A stretch of 64,000 nucleotides of DNA from contig NZ_CP141588.1 of NCBI RefSeq assembly GCF_035594035.1, forward strand, positions 434,001 through 498,000, given 5' to 3'. A model generated the notes under the pieces. That model was not told where the DNA came from. It was given only the letters and a program-made list of their open reading frames with translations, and searched no databases. Shown piece after piece: positions 16,730-26,036 of the stretch. How positions within the stretch are numbered: the first letter of the stretch is position 1; every line of letters begins with the position of its first letter. Source of the DNA: Sphingomonas sp. LY54 (GTDB lineage Bacteria; Pseudomonadota; Alphaproteobacteria; Sphingomonadales; Sphingomonadaceae). The position numbers were made by a program, and so were the translations under genes.

Positions 16730-16784
16730 ACCCCCGACACGCGGATTATGATTCCGCTGCTCTAACCAGCTGAGCTACTCCGCC
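16708..16784 (-). tRNA. tRNA-Met(CAT), elongator type
   Basis: The 77-nt cloverleaf includes an encoded CCA. The acceptor stem is GGCGGAG paired with CTCCGCT (one G-U), the D-arm is AGCTCAGCTGGTTAGAGC, the anticodon arm is GCGGA-ATCATAA-TCCGC with anticodon CAT, and the T-arm is GGGGGTTCAAGTCCC. The body matches alphaproteobacterial elongator tRNA-Met rather than initiator tRNA. A CAT anticodon could also be tRNA-Ile2, which I consider unlikely from the stem sequence. It is the insertion target of the island to its left. Confidence 0.93.
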
Positions 16785-16823
16785 CCATCGGGCGCGCCGC
16801 GGCTGCGCGCCGGGCGTGCGGGG

Positions 16824-16852
16824 CCTATAGGCAGCGACGCGGCGGCGGTCAA
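16824..16852 (-). promoter_or_regulatory. Sigma70-type promoter of tRNA-Met
   Basis: On the minus strand TTGACC (16852-16847) and TATAGG (16829-16824) are separated by 17 bases, about 40 bases upstream of the tRNA 5' end. Spacing and distance fit a housekeeping promoter. Confidence 0.65.
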
Positions 16853-16931
16853 CGGTGGTTTGCGCGCTGCCGGAACCGCGCCGCCCGACTGTCGTTGCAG
16901 AGACCAAGCCCTCGCTGGACGGAGAGATTGA

Positions 16932-17354
16932 ATGGACCTGCTGACCCCGCTCGAGACCTATTGCAGGCTGCTATTGCGGGCGCGCGAATTGGAAGCCCAG
17001 GTGCCGGCCGCCGTGCCGGACGAGGACGCCGACAATGTCGACGATTTCGACGACGAGGGCGGCGAAGCGCTCTCCGCGCTGGAGGACGAGCTCAACACCG
17101 GCGTCGAGGAGGAAATCCGCGCCGCGCTGGACGACCTTGCCGACGACCAGCTCGCCGAGGCGCTGGCCTTGGCCTGGGTCGGCCGCGGCACCTATGACGC
17201 GAGCGAATGGGACGAGGCCTTTGCCGAGGCGAACGACACCGATCCCGAATCGACGGTCGATGAGCTTCTCGACATGCCCCTGCTCGCCTCGCACCTCGAA
17301 GCCGGGCTCGCCGCCTTCGACTATAGCTGCGAGGGCATCGGCCAGATCGACTGA
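16932..17354 (+). CDS. DUF3775 domain-containing protein
   Basis: This acidic 140-residue protein starts MDLLTPLETYCRLLLRAREL and has a strongly negative linker (DEDADNVDDFDDEGG). The conserved DUF3775 region follows: LDDLADDQLAEALALAWVGR, then GTYDASEWDEAFAEA. The family is of unknown function and common in Alphaproteobacteria. A good ribosome site (GGAGAG, about 5 bases before ATG) supports the start. It stands alone, convergent with the 2H phosphoesterase, with 9 bp between the ends. Confidence 0.8.
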   Translation: MDLLTPLETYCRLLLRARELEAQVPAAVPDEDADNVDDFDDEGGEALSALEDELNTGVEEEIRAALDDLADDQLAEALALAWVGRGTYDASEWDEAFAEANDTDPESTVDELLDMPLLASHLEAGLAAFDYSCEGIGQID

Positions 17355-17363
17355 TATCCTGGC

Positions 17364-17867
17364 CTAGCCGCGGAAGACGTGGGTCCGGATCGGTTCCCAC
17401 GGGCCGCCGGCGTAGCGCCAGGCGGCGAGGCCGCGGATCGCGAGCGGGCGTGGCTCGAACGTCGCGCGTAGGCGCTGCTGGAGCGCCCGCGCCTCCTTCG
17501 GCTCGACCTTGTTCTGGATGGTGACGTGCGGGCGCCACGGCGCCTGGTCCTGCGGAGTCAGCAGGCCGCGCAGCGCCTCGGCAAGGTCGGTGCGTATGTC
17601 CTCCAGCTCCTCGCTGTCGACGCGCAACGCCGTCCCCTGCCCCAGGTCCATCACGCCGGCGAAGATCGCCCGGGGCGCAGGCGTCGCGGCATAGACGGCG
17701 AGACGCTGGTTGAGTTCACGCTCGAGGCTGGGTGGCAGATGGCGGAACAGAGTGAGGTGCGCCGGCACCTGGTTGCGCTCGGGCGGGTAATACGCGCGCC
17801 GCAGCTCCTGCAGCCAGCCATTGTCGCCGTCGCCGAACGTGGCCGTGACGACGATCGGCGCCGTCAC
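17364..17867 (-). CDS. 2'-5' RNA ligase family protein (2H phosphoesterase)
   Basis: This 167-residue protein has two HxT motifs, AHLTLF at ~residue 38 and PHVTIQ at ~110, the catalytic pair of the LigT-like 2H phosphoesterase superfamily. Such enzymes hydrolyse or ligate 2'-5' or 2',3'-cyclic phosphodiester bonds in RNA; the physiological substrate here is unknown. The GTG start shares its first base with the kup stop (TAGTG), so it is the second gene of a kup operon with coupled translation. Confidence 0.85.
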   Translation of the reverse strand: MTAPIVVTATFGDGDNGWLQELRRAYYPPERNQVPAHLTLFRHLPPSLERELNQRLAVYAATPAPRAIFAGVMDLGQGTALRVDSEELEDIRTDLAEALRGLLTPQDQAPWRPHVTIQNKVEPKEARALQQRLRATFEPRPLAIRGLAAWRYAGGPWEPIRTHVFRG

Positions 17868-19798
17868 TAGATCTCGACCTGGCTGCCGAGCTCGACCACG
17901 CGGTTGGTCGGCAGCTTGAAGAATTCCATCGCGCTTTCGGCGTTGCGCAGCATCCAGGCGAACAGTTTCTCGCGCCACACCCACATGCCAGGCCGCGACG
18001 AGGGCAAAAGGGTCTGACGGGCGAGGAAGAAGCTGGTGTCCATCATCTTGAACAGGCCGCCGCAATTGTCGAGGCGCTGCAGCGCCACGGGGACGTTGAC
18101 CTCCTGCATGAAGCCGTAGCGGACGATCAGACGGTAGAAGCCGTTGCCGAGATCGGTCAGCACATGATCGCCCTCGTCGACGAACGGCACGTCCTCGATG
18201 CGCACGGTCAGCAGCACGACGCGCTCGTGCAGCACCTTGTTGTGCTTGAGATTGTGCAGCAGCGCATGCGGCACGCCTTCGAGCGAGGTGGTCATGAAGA
18301 CGGCGGTGCCCGGAACGCGGGTGGCGCTGGTCGCGGCGGACTTGATGAAGATGGCGATCGGCATCGCCGCCTCGTTCATCCGTTCGATCATCAGCTTGCG
18401 GCCGCGCGCCCAGGTGGTGAGGAGGGTGAAGGCGACAAAGCCCACCAGCAATGGGAACCAGCCGCCGTCGGGCACCTTGGTAAGGTTGGCGCCGAAATAA
18501 GCGAGGTCGACGATTGCGAAGACGGCGAGCACCAGGCCGGCGGCGATCTTGTTCCAGTTCCACAATTGGAACAGGACGACGGCGATCAGCACCGTGTCGA
18601 TCAGCATCGCGCCGGTGACGGCGATGCCATAGGCGGCGGCGAGGTTCGACGAGGAGCGGAAGCTCAGCACGAGCAGGATCACCATCACCATCAGAGCCCA
18701 GTTGATCACCGGGATGTAGATCTGGCCGGCTGCGGCGGCGCTCGTGTGGGTGATGCGCAGGCGCGGCATGAAGCCGAGCTGGATCGCCTGCTGAGTGACC
18801 GAGAAGGCGCCGGAAATCACTGCCTGGCTGGCGATCACCGTCGCCATGGTGGCGAGGATGACGAGCGGGAGGCGGACCATTTCGGGGGCGAGGAAGAAGA
18901 ACGGGTTCTTCACCACCTCGACCGCTTCCGCCGGAGTCAGCGACAGGATCATCGCACCCTGGCCGAGATAGTTCAGCATCAGGGCCGGCAGCACGAACGT
19001 CATCCAGCCGATCCGGATCGGGTTGCGCCCGAAATGGCCCATATCGGCATAGAGCGCCTCGGCGCCGGTCACGGCGAGCACGACCGAACCCATCGCCAGG
19101 AAGGCGAGCCATTTGTCGGTGAGGAAGAACTGGACCGCATACCAAGGGTTGAGCGCGGCGAAGATGCCCGGCGCCTGCAGGATATGCATCGTGCCGAGCA
19201 CGGCCAGGGCCAGGAAATAAACGAGCATGATCGGGCCGAACAGGGCGCCGACCTTGGCCGTGCCGCGCGCCTGGATCGCGAAAAGTCCGATCAGGATGCC
19301 GACCGCGATCGGGATGACGAACGGCTCGAAGGCCGGTTCGACGACGGTGAGACCCTCGACCGCGGAAAGGACGGAGATGGCCGGAGTGATCATGCTGTCG
19401 CCGTAGAACAAGGCAGTCGCGAACACGCCGAGCAGGACGATGCCCTTGTTCCAGCGCCGCGGGCCGCCGCCCTTGCGGTTGATCAAAGCGAGCAGAGCAA
19501 GGCTGCCGCCCTCGCCCTTATTGTCGGCGCGCATGATGATCGTGACATATTTCAGCGTCACCACCAGCATCATCGACCAGAAGATCAGGCTGAGCACGCC
19601 ATAGATGTGGAGCGCGTCGGGCGTCAGCGGATGGTGGCCGGCGAAGGTCTCGCGGAAGGCGTAGATCGGGCTGGTGCCGATGTCGCCGAAGACGACGCCG
19701 ACCGCGCCGAGCGTAAGCTTGGCGAGACTGCCCGGATGATGGGCATGGCCAGCCGGACGTTCGTCCGGCAATTGCGAGGCGGCGGCGGTATCGGTCAT
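17867..19798 (-). CDS. kup: Kup family low-affinity potassium transporter
   Basis: This 643-residue protein has twelve predicted membrane segments. The family signature appears early: [20 protein letters not shown] (residues ~28-47), then [18 protein letters not shown]. The C-terminal ~150 residues form the cytoplasmic domain ([34 protein letters not shown]). It mediates proton-coupled potassium uptake across the inner membrane. A His/Pro-rich N-terminus precedes TM1. It is divergent from the alanine dehydrogenase gene across a 159-bp spacer that should hold both promoters. Confidence 0.95.
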   Translation of the reverse strand: MTDTAAASQLPDERPAGHAHHPGSLAKLTLGAVGVVFGDIGTSPIYAFRETFAGHHPLTPDALHIYGVLSLIFWSMMLVVTLKYVTIIMRADNKGEGGSLALLALINRKGGGPRRWNKGIVLLGVFATALFYGDSMITPAISVLSAVEGLTVVEPAFEPFVIPIAVGILIGLFAIQARGTAKVGALFGPIMLVYFLALAVLGTMHILQAPGIFAALNPWYAVQFFLTDKWLAFLAMGSVVLAVTGAEALYADMGHFGRNPIRIGWMTFVLPALMLNYLGQGAMILSLTPAEAVEVVKNPFFFLAPEMVRLPLVILATMATVIASQAVISGAFSVTQQAIQLGFMPRLRITHTSAAAAGQIYIPVINWALMVMVILLVLSFRSSSNLAAAYGIAVTGAMLIDTVLIAVVLFQLWNWNKIAAGLVLAVFAIVDLAYFGANLTKVPDGGWFPLLVGFVAFTLLTTWARGRKLMIERMNEAAMPIAIFIKSAATSATRVPGTAVFMTTSLEGVPHALLHNLKHNKVLHERVVLLTVRIEDVPFVDEGDHVLTDLGNGFYRLIVRYGFMQEVNVPVALQRLDNCGGLFKMMDTSFFLARQTLLPSSRPGMWVWREKLFAWMLRNAESAMEFFKLPTNRVVELGSQVEI

Positions 19799-19957
19799 TG
19801 CTCAGGAAGGCGCGAGACCTTGAAATCCTTCACTCCAAACGCCTGGACCCGCCAGGAAGTCGAGGCGCTTAGCACGGGGGCGTTCCGTTCCGCAACGGCG
19901 ACAAACCGCCCGCCGCCCGTTATAGCCGCGCCACTCGTCCCTGCGATGGAGAGTTAA

Positions 19958-21058
19958 ATGCGCGTCGGCGTGCCAAAAGAAATCAAGAACAACGAGTTTC
20001 GCGTCGGGCTCACGCCGTCCTCGGTGGCGGAACTGGTCGCGGCCGGGCACGAGGTCGTGGTCGAGACCCTGGCAGGCGTCGGCATCGATTTCGACGACGA
20101 GGCGTACCGGAAGGTCGGTGCACGCATCGCCCCCGACGCGGCTTCGGTGTTCCGCGATTCCGACATGATCGTGAAGGTGAAGGAGCCGCAGCCGCAGGAG
20201 ATCGCGTTGCTCGAGCCGCGCCACCTGCTCTTCACCTATCTCCATCTCGCCCCCGACCCCGACCAGGCGCACGGCCTGATGCAATCGGGCGCGACCTGCA
20301 TCGCCTATGAGACGGTGACCGCCGACGATCGGTCGCTACCGCTGCTCAAGCCGATGTCCGAGGTCGCAGGCCGCATGTCGATCCAGGTGGGCGCCCATTA
20401 TCTCGAAAAGGAGCAAGGCGGGCGCGGCGTCCTGCTCGGCGGCGTCCCGGGCGTCGCCCCGGCGAAGGTCACGATCCTCGGCGGCGGCGTCTCCGGCGTC
20501 AACGCGGCGCAGATGGCGGTCGGCATGCGCGCCGACGTTACCATCTACGACATCTCCAACACGCGCTTGGCCGAGCTCGACATGTTTTTCGGAAGCCAGA
20601 TCAAGACGGCCTATGCCTCGAAGGCGGCGATCGCGAGCGCGGTGGCGAAGTCCGAACTGGTGATCGGTGCGGTGCTGGTGCCGGGCGCGGCCGCACCCAA
20701 GCTCGTCACGCGCGACATGCTGAAGACGATGAAGCGCGGCAGCGTGCTGGTCGACATCTCGATCGACCAGGGCGGCTGCTTCGAGACGTCGCGGCCGACG
20801 ACGCACGGCGACCCGGTGTTCGAGATCGACGGCGTGATCCATTATTGCGTCGCCAACATGCCCGGCGCGGTCGCCCGCACTTCGGCGATCGCGCTCAACA
20901 ACGCGACCCTGCCGTTCGTGCTGAAGCTCGCCAATGCCGGCGCCGAGGCCGCGATGGCGGCCGATCCGCACCTCGCCAACGGCCTCAACGTGTCGGGCGG
21001 CAAGATCCGCCACCATGCCGTGGCCGAGGCGCTCAACCTGGAATTCGTGCCGCTCTAG
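19958..21058 (+). CDS. ald: Alanine dehydrogenase
   Basis: The 366 residues equal the usual family length. MRVGVPKEIKNNEFRVGLTP is the standard N-terminus. Catalytic Lys is in MIVKVKEPQ (~75) and His in FTYLHLAPD (~96). The Rossmann NAD-binding glycine motif is TILGGGVSGVNAAQMAVG (~170-188), and the AlaDH/PNT signature continues to VDISIDQGGCFETSRPTTH. It reversibly converts L-alanine to pyruvate, ammonia and NADH. The gene is single, with an inverted repeat directly after the stop. Confidence 0.96.
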   Translation: MRVGVPKEIKNNEFRVGLTPSSVAELVAAGHEVVVETLAGVGIDFDDEAYRKVGARIAPDAASVFRDSDMIVKVKEPQPQEIALLEPRHLLFTYLHLAPDPDQAHGLMQSGATCIAYETVTADDRSLPLLKPMSEVAGRMSIQVGAHYLEKEQGGRGVLLGGVPGVAPAKVTILGGGVSGVNAAQMAVGMRADVTIYDISNTRLAELDMFFGSQIKTAYASKAAIASAVAKSELVIGAVLVPGAAAPKLVTRDMLKTMKRGSVLVDISIDQGGCFETSRPTTHGDPVFEIDGVIHYCVANMPGAVARTSAIALNNATLPFVLKLANAGAEAAMAADPHLANGLNVSGGKIRHHAVAEALNLEFVPL

Positions 21059-21077
21059 GCGGCAAGCACCCCGATCC

Positions 21078-21155
21078 CGTCATTGCGAGGAGCGTAGCGA
21101 CGCGGCAATCCAGTCGCGCGCCGGACTGGATTGCTTCGCTGCGCTCGCAATGACG
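21078..21155. repeat. Palindromic dispersed repeat, family 1, copy 1
   Basis: The left arm cgtcattgcgagg...ggcaatccagtc faces the right arm gactggattgcttcgctgcg...caatgacg, giving a long hairpin between convergent ald and ccmI. The same outer arms (cgtcattgcg / cgcaatgacg) and the 'caatcc' core recur at 30453-30533. It may also serve as a bidirectional terminator. Confidence 0.8.
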
Positions 21156-21161
21156 AACCGT

Positions 21162-21794
21162 CTAGCGCCCCGCTCCCATCGCCCGCGCCTGCGCGATCAT
21201 CGCGAGCCGCTCCTCGACCATCGGCCGCCAGGCGGCGTCGGCGGGGGCGCCTTCCAGCAGGCTGCGCCAGATCCCCTCGGCCTCGTCGATCTTGCCGCCC
21301 TGCGCCAGCGCAAGGCCATAGAAGAATTTGGGCCCGGGATGCTCGGGCGCGATTTTCGCGGCGCGCTGGAAGGCGAGCTCGGCCGCCGGGGTCATCAGCC
21401 CGTCGGCATGGATGACGAGCGCATTGCCGAGCCCAACCCACAGGTCCGGATCGTTCGGATGCTGCCGGAGGCCGGCGCGGATCACGCCGGCGGCGTTGCG
21501 CGTGTCGCCCGAGCGGTGGAAGCTGTCGGCGATGGTCAGCCAGCGCGCGGCACTGTCGAACTGGCCGAGCATGTCGCCGCGCGCACCGGCGAAGGCACTG
21601 TCGGGCAGGTTCTGACGTTCGGGCGGCGGCAGCGGCTTGCCGGGCAGGCCGGGCTGCCCCTGCCAGACATAGCCGGCCATGGCGAGCAGCAGGCCCGCGC
21701 CGAGGAACTGGAGCGCCGCCTTGTCGAAGCGGGCGAAGCGCCAGAGGGCGACGAAGGACGCGAGCGCGAGCAGGATGAAGATCAGCCAGCCCAT
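21162..21794 (-). CDS. ccmI: CcmI/CycH-like cytochrome c maturation TPR protein
   Basis: This 210-residue protein has two hydrophobic segments at the N-terminus (MGWLIFILLALASFVALWRF; FLGAGLLLAMAGYVW) followed by a periplasmic TPR region (WLTIADSFHRSGDTRNAAGV, then DPDLWVGLGNALV and FFYGLALAQGGKIDEAEGIW). This matches the CcmI/CycH component, which delivers apocytochrome c to the haem ligation complex. ATG 21794 overlaps the ccmH stop (TGATG). It is the last gene of the operon, and TPR proteins vary, so the symbol rests partly on position. Confidence 0.82.
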   Translation of the reverse strand: MGWLIFILLALASFVALWRFARFDKAALQFLGAGLLLAMAGYVWQGQPGLPGKPLPPPERQNLPDSAFAGARGDMLGQFDSAARWLTIADSFHRSGDTRNAAGVIRAGLRQHPNDPDLWVGLGNALVIHADGLMTPAAELAFQRAAKIAPEHPGPKFFYGLALAQGGKIDEAEGIWRSLLEGAPADAAWRPMVEERLAMIAQARAMGAGR

Positions 21795-22213
21795 CAGCTC
21801 TTCTTCCTGCGGAAGCGGCCGCGGGCGAGGAACAGGCCGATCAGCACCAGAACGACCGGCGCGGCCCAGAGCGGCCAGGTCAGCGGCTCGAGCGGCGGAT
21901 CGTAGCTGACCCAGGCGCCGTAGCGGTCGACCAGCCAGGCGCGGATGTCCTCGGGCTTCTCGCCGGCCTCGATCCGGCGCCGGACCAAAGCGCGCATGTC
22001 GCCGGCCATGTCGGCGTCGCTGTCGGCGATCGACTGGCCTTGGCAGACGAGGCAGCGCAGCGTGACCATCAGCCCCTGCGCCGCAGCCTCCTGCTTCGGA
22101 TCCTTGAGCTGGGTGTCCGCATATTCGGCTGGCGGCAGCAGCGAATCGGCCGACGCCGGCGCGGCCAGCGCCAATGCCACGACGGCGATCGCGCGGCTCA
22201 GGTCCCGCATCAT
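21794..22213 (-). CDS. ccmH: Cytochrome c-type biogenesis protein CcmH
   Basis: This 139-residue protein has a signal peptide (MMRDLSRAIAVVALALAAPASA), the redox motif LRCLVCQGQSIADSDADMA (CxxC near residue 54) and a C-terminal membrane anchor (LWAAPVVLVLIGLFLARG) followed by a basic end. CcmH reduces apocytochrome cysteines before haem attachment. The start overlaps the ccmG stop (ATGA). Confidence 0.93.
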   Translation of the reverse strand: MMRDLSRAIAVVALALAAPASADSLLPPAEYADTQLKDPKQEAAAQGLMVTLRCLVCQGQSIADSDADMAGDMRALVRRRIEAGEKPEDIRAWLVDRYGAWVSYDPPLEPLTWPLWAAPVVLVLIGLFLARGRFRRKKS

Positions 22214-22740
22214 CGCGCCGCCTCATAGGCTTGGACGATCTCGGCCATATGCTCGGGCCGGATCTCGCCGATATGCTGGTAGCGGATGATGCCGGCGCCA
22301 TCGACCACGAAGGTCTCGGGCACGCCCGATGAGCCGAACGCCATCTGCACGCGACTGTCCTTGTCCGAGCCGATGCGCTGGTAGGGATCGCCCCATTTGG
22401 CGAGGAAGGCGGCGATGTCCTCGGGCCGGTCGCGGATAGCGATCGCGTCGATCGGCAGGTCGAGTTCCTTCAGCGCCAGCAATTGCGGCGCCTCGGTGAT
22501 GCAGGGCAGGCACCAGCTCGCGAAGACGTTGACGATGCGCGGCTGGCCGGCGGCGAGGTCGCGGCTCTCCAGCCCCGGGCGCCCCGGCACCGCTGCCGGC
22601 AGCACGAATTGCGGCACCGGCTTGCCGATCATGCGCGAGCGGATCGTGCGGTCGGTGGGCGCGTAGAGGCTGACCGCGACCGTCACCGCGAAGACAAAGA
22701 ACAAAGCGAGCGGGACCCACAGGACCAGGCGGCGCTTCAT
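22210..22740 (-). CDS. ccmG: Thiol:disulfide interchange protein CcmG/DsbE
   Basis: This 176-residue membrane-anchored thioredoxin-fold protein has its anchor in residues ~4-26 (LVLWVPLALFFVFAVTVAVS). The active site is FASWCLPCITEAP near residue 78, and GSSGVPETFVVDGAGII carries the cis-Pro region. It reduces the CcmH/apocytochrome disulfides in the periplasm. ATG 22740 overlaps the ccmF stop (ATGA). Confidence 0.94.
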   Translation of the reverse strand: MKRRLVLWVPLALFFVFAVTVAVSLYAPTDRTIRSRMIGKPVPQFVLPAAVPGRPGLESRDLAAGQPRIVNVFASWCLPCITEAPQLLALKELDLPIDAIAIRDRPEDIAAFLAKWGDPYQRIGSDKDSRVQMAFGSSGVPETFVVDGAGIIRYQHIGEIRPEHMAEIVQAYEAAR

Positions 22741-24662
22741 GCGTAGGCCTCCTCGAGCTTGACCCGTCGTTCGCGGCGGACGCGGCCGACCAGGGAGAGC
22801 AGCCCGCCCAGCGCGATCAAGATGCCGCCGAACCAGATCAAAGTTACGAACGGCTTCCACCACAAGCGGAGCTGCCAGCGGCCCTGCTCGTCGGGCTTGC
22901 CGAGCACGGTATAGAGCTGGCCGTCGAGTACGGTCGTGATGTCCGCCTCGCTCGTCTCGGTCGGGGGCGAGCTGAACATGCGCGCCTGGGGATGGAGCGT
23001 GAACGGCTTGCCGTCGCCGCGGCGCGCGGTCAGCGTCGCCTCGATCGCGGTCCAGTTGGGCCCGGCGATCGGATCGACCTTGTCGAAGCGGATCCGGTAG
23101 GGCCCGACCTCGGCGGTCTGTCCGGGCGCGACCGCAACCAGGGTCTCCTTGGTGAAGGCGCTTTCCGAGGCCATGCCGACGAGGCTGACGGCGATGCCGA
23201 GATGGGCGATCACCATGCCCCAGGTGAAGAGCGGCGTCCGGCGCAGGTTGCGCTTCCACAAAGGCGCAACGCTGGCCGCGCCGACGCCGAAAGCGAGGAC
23301 GAGGCCGGCCAGCGGCAGGATGCCGACGCCGGGCGCGAGCAGGACCAGCGCGAACAGCATCACTGCGGAGAGCAGCACCGGCACCGCGATCCGGGCGAGG
23401 ACGTCACGCGCCTTGTCGCGGCGCCAGCGGATCAGCGGCCCCGCCGCCATGATCGCGACCATGGCCAAGGCGAGCGGCCCGGCGGCGCTGTTGAAGTAAG
23501 GCGGGCCGACCGACAGTTTCTCACCGGTCACCGCCTCGACGCCGAGCGGGTAGAGCGTGCCGACCAGGACGATGCCGAGGATCGCCGAAAGCAGAAGGTT
23601 GTTGGCGACCAGGGCGCCTTCGCGGCTGACCGGCTCGAAGGTCGCGCCTTCGCGCACCGTGCCGACCCGCAAGGCGAACAGCGCGAGCGCGCCGCCGATA
23701 TAGAGGGTGAGCAGGATGAGGATGAAGAAGCCGCGCTCGGGATCGACGGCGAAGGCATGGACGCTGGTGAGGATGCCCGAGCGGACCAGGAAGGTGCCGA
23801 CCATCGACATCGAGAACGCGACGACGGCGAGCATCACCGTCCAGGCACGCAGGGAATCGCGAGTCGCGAGCACGGTCACCGAGTGCAGCAAGGCGGTGGC
23901 GGCGAGCCAGGGCATGAGCGACGCATTCTCGACCGGATCCCAGAACCACCAGCCGCCCCAGCCGAGCTCGTAATAGGCCCAGTAGGAGCCGGCGGTGATG
24001 CCGAGCGTCAGGAAGATCCAGGCGGCGAGCACCCACGGCCGCATCGCGCGGGCGAAGGCCGCGCCGACGTCGCGGGTGACGAGCGCGCCGACCGCGAACG
24101 AGAAGGCGATCGAGATGCCGACATAGCCGAAATAGAGGGTCGGCGGATGGAAGGCGAGGCCCGGATCCTGCAGCAGGGGATTGAGCCCCTGCCCCTGCGC
24201 CGGCGCCGGATTGAGCCGCTCGAACGGGTTCGAGGCGAACAGGAGGAAGGCGTAGAAGCCGAGCGCGATCGCCGCCTGCGCGGCCAGGGTCGCGATCAGG
24301 GTGCGCTGCTCAAGCTTGCGCTCGAACAAAGCGACGGCGCCGCCGGCGACGGCGAGCACCGTCACCCAGAGCAGCATCGAGCCCTCGTGATTTCCCCACG
24401 CGCCGGCGAATTTGTAGAGCCACGGCTTGGCCGAATGGCTGTTGGCCGCGACCAGGGCGACCGACAGATCGGTGCGCAGGAAGAGCAGGACCAGGCAGGC
24501 GAAGGAGATGGCGACCAGCACCGCCTGCGCCGCCGCCACCGGGCGCACCGTGCCGAGCAGGCTCTCGCCGCCCTGGCGCAGCGCAAAGGCGCCGAATGCG
24601 AGCTGCATCAGCGACAATGAAGCCGCCAGCCAGAGGGCCGCCAGCCCGGCTTCCGCGATCAT
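22737..24662 (-). CDS. ccmF: Haem lyase CcmF
   Basis: This 641-residue polytopic inner-membrane protein carries the family's tryptophan-rich haem-handling motif WGGWWFWDPVENASLMPWLA near residue 240. It also has the periplasmic His-containing loops (WGNHEGSMLLWV near 95) and a large C-terminal periplasmic domain followed by a last membrane helix. With CcmH and CcmI it joins haem to apocytochrome c. It overlaps ccmE upstream and ccmG downstream by 4 nt each. Confidence 0.96.
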   Translation of the reverse strand: MIAEAGLAALWLAASLSLMQLAFGAFALRQGGESLLGTVRPVAAAQAVLVAISFACLVLLFLRTDLSVALVAANSHSAKPWLYKFAGAWGNHEGSMLLWVTVLAVAGGAVALFERKLEQRTLIATLAAQAAIALGFYAFLLFASNPFERLNPAPAQGQGLNPLLQDPGLAFHPPTLYFGYVGISIAFSFAVGALVTRDVGAAFARAMRPWVLAAWIFLTLGITAGSYWAYYELGWGGWWFWDPVENASLMPWLAATALLHSVTVLATRDSLRAWTVMLAVVAFSMSMVGTFLVRSGILTSVHAFAVDPERGFFILILLTLYIGGALALFALRVGTVREGATFEPVSREGALVANNLLLSAILGIVLVGTLYPLGVEAVTGEKLSVGPPYFNSAAGPLALAMVAIMAAGPLIRWRRDKARDVLARIAVPVLLSAVMLFALVLLAPGVGILPLAGLVLAFGVGAASVAPLWKRNLRRTPLFTWGMVIAHLGIAVSLVGMASESAFTKETLVAVAPGQTAEVGPYRIRFDKVDPIAGPNWTAIEATLTARRGDGKPFTLHPQARMFSSPPTETSEADITTVLDGQLYTVLGKPDEQGRWQLRLWWKPFVTLIWFGGILIALGGLLSLVGRVRRERRVKLEEAYA

Positions 24663-25093
24663 TGCAGCGTCTCGCTCTTATGCTTGTCGCCGGCCAGCTG
24701 CGGCGGCATGTAATTCTCGTCGTGCTTGGCGAGGATCTCGGTGGCCACGAACGTGCCGTCCGGCTGGAAGCGCCCCTCGGCGACGACCCCGCTATTCTCC
24801 TTGAAAAGGTCCGGGGCGATGCCGGTGAAGCGCACCGGGATCACCGCCTTGGTCTCGTCGTGGACGAGGAAGTCGATCGTCACGCCGTCGGCGGCGCGCT
24901 TGATCGAGCCGTCCGACACCATGCCGCCGATCCGCACCGCCCGGTCGAGCGGCAGGCCCTTTCGCGCCACGTCTGCCGGCGCGTAGAAATAGGCCGCCTC
25001 GTCCTTCAGCGCCGACATGCCGAGCAAGACGGCGGCGAGCACCGCGCCGATCGCGAGGATCAGCAGAGTGAGGCGCTGATTCTTGGCCTTCAC
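24659..25093 (-). CDS. ccmE: Periplasmic haem chaperone CcmE
   Basis: This 144-residue protein has one N-terminal anchor (LTLLILAIGAVLAAVLLGMS). The OB-fold motif is VRIGGMVSDGS, with FLVHDETKAVIPVRFTGIAP following. The haem-binding His-x4-Tyr is in LAKHDENYMPP near residue 125. It binds haem covalently in transit from CcmC to CcmF. The His and Tyr needed are present. Confidence 0.95.
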   Translation of the reverse strand: MKAKNQRLTLLILAIGAVLAAVLLGMSALKDEAAYFYAPADVARKGLPLDRAVRIGGMVSDGSIKRAADGVTIDFLVHDETKAVIPVRFTGIAPDLFKENSGVVAEGRFQPDGTFVATEILAKHDENYMPPQLAGDKHKSETLQ

Positions 25094-25221
25094 CTGTCGC
25101 GCCTCAAGGCATCGGCGTCGCGCTCGGCGCGCTTCATGGCGGCATAGCTCCAGGCGGTGACGCCGAGCGTGCCGAGGACGGTGAGCGCATAGGAGCCGAT
25201 GATGAAGGGCCAGTGGTTCAT
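25090..25221 (-). CDS. ccmD: Haem exporter accessory protein CcmD
   Basis: This 43-residue protein has one membrane helix (WPFIIGSYALTVLGTLGVTA) followed by a charged tail (MKRAERDADALRRDR), the standard layout of CcmD, which releases holo-CcmE from the CcmABC complex. ATG 25221 overlaps the ccmC stop (ATGA) and its stop overlaps the ccmE start. It is below usual gene-calling length but is fixed by position and composition. Confidence 0.9.
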   Translation of the reverse strand: MNHWPFIIGSYALTVLGTLGVTAWSYAAMKRAERDADALRRDR

Positions 25222-25937
25222 GCCGCCATCCTCCGCAGCCTTGCCTCGATCTTCTGCCGGGCGAGGATGGTGCGCATCCGCATCAGCACGATCGCGCCGA
25301 ACAGGCAGGAGAAGCCGACCGCCGCGACCAGCACCGGCCACAGCATCGAGGCGTCGATGGTGGACGTGCCGCGCACGAAGCTGATGCTCTGACCCTGGTG
25401 GAGCGTGTTCCACCACAGCACCGAATAATGGATGATCGGGATGTTGATCGCCCCCAGCAGGCCGAAGATCGCGGTGATCCGCCCTTCCCCGCCGCGCTCG
25501 CGGTCGGCGTCGTCGAGCGCGATATAGGCGACGTAGAGGAACAGCAGGACGAGCATAGACGTCATGCGCCCGTCCCATTCCCAATAGGTGCCCCAGGTCG
25601 GCCGGCCCCAGAGCGAGCCGGTGACGAGGCAGATGGCGGTAAAGAGCGCGCCCGGCACCGCGATGGCGCGCGCGGCGACCGTCGCCAGCGGGTGGCGCCA
25701 GACGATCTGCAGCAGGCTGGCAATGGCGATCCCGGTCCAGCCGCCCATGCCGAGCCAGGCCGCGGGCACATGGACGTACATGATGCGGACGCTGTCGCCC
25801 TGCAGATAGTCGGCGGGCACGACGAATAGGCCTGCGCCCAGCGCGAGCAGGATCAGCCCGCATCCGACCCACCCCAGCCAGGCTGTGAGGGGACGTGCGA
25901 GCTTCAGAAATCGGGCTGGATTCGCGAACTTGTGCAT
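25218..25937 (-). CDS. ccmC: Haem transporter CcmC
   Basis: This 239-residue protein has six membrane segments. The signature tryptophan-rich segment is GRPTWGTYWEWDGRMTSMLV near residue 115. Periplasmic His residues are in MYVHVPAAWLGMGGW and IHYSVLWWNTLHQG. CcmC loads haem onto CcmE. It is the first gene of the run; ccmA and ccmB are not in the window, so the CcmAB ATPase must be encoded elsewhere. The start is ATG 25937. The promoter should lie in 25938-26036, shared with the divergent DMT gene. Confidence 0.95.
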   Translation of the reverse strand: MHKFANPARFLKLARPLTAWLGWVGCGLILLALGAGLFVVPADYLQGDSVRIMYVHVPAAWLGMGGWTGIAIASLLQIVWRHPLATVAARAIAVPGALFTAICLVTGSLWGRPTWGTYWEWDGRMTSMLVLLFLYVAYIALDDADRERGGEGRITAIFGLLGAINIPIIHYSVLWWNTLHQGQSISFVRGTSTIDASMLWPVLVAAVGFSCLFGAIVLMRMRTILARQKIEARLRRMAA

Positions 25938-26036
25938 TTCTTGCCGGGGTCCATGTAGCGAAGCTTCTCCGCTCCCGAAAGGGATGCGTCCCCGGTCTTG
26001 CCCTTTTTAGGCGGCGGCACCAGAAGCGCCGGACCC

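Noticed and set aside
16708..16784. tRNA-Ile2 (CAT, lysidine-modified)
   Set aside because: Acceptor and anticodon stems match elongator tRNA-Met of Alphaproteobacteria better.
18164..19957. Long plus-strand open frame of 597 codons antisense to kup
   Set aside because: It is rich in His, Asp, Glu and Arg from the complement of a high-GC membrane-protein gene, has no domain, and kup on the other strand is certain.
22992..24620. 542-codon plus-strand frame opposite ccmF
   Set aside because: Charged low-complexity translation of the complement of a membrane protein; ccmF is certain.
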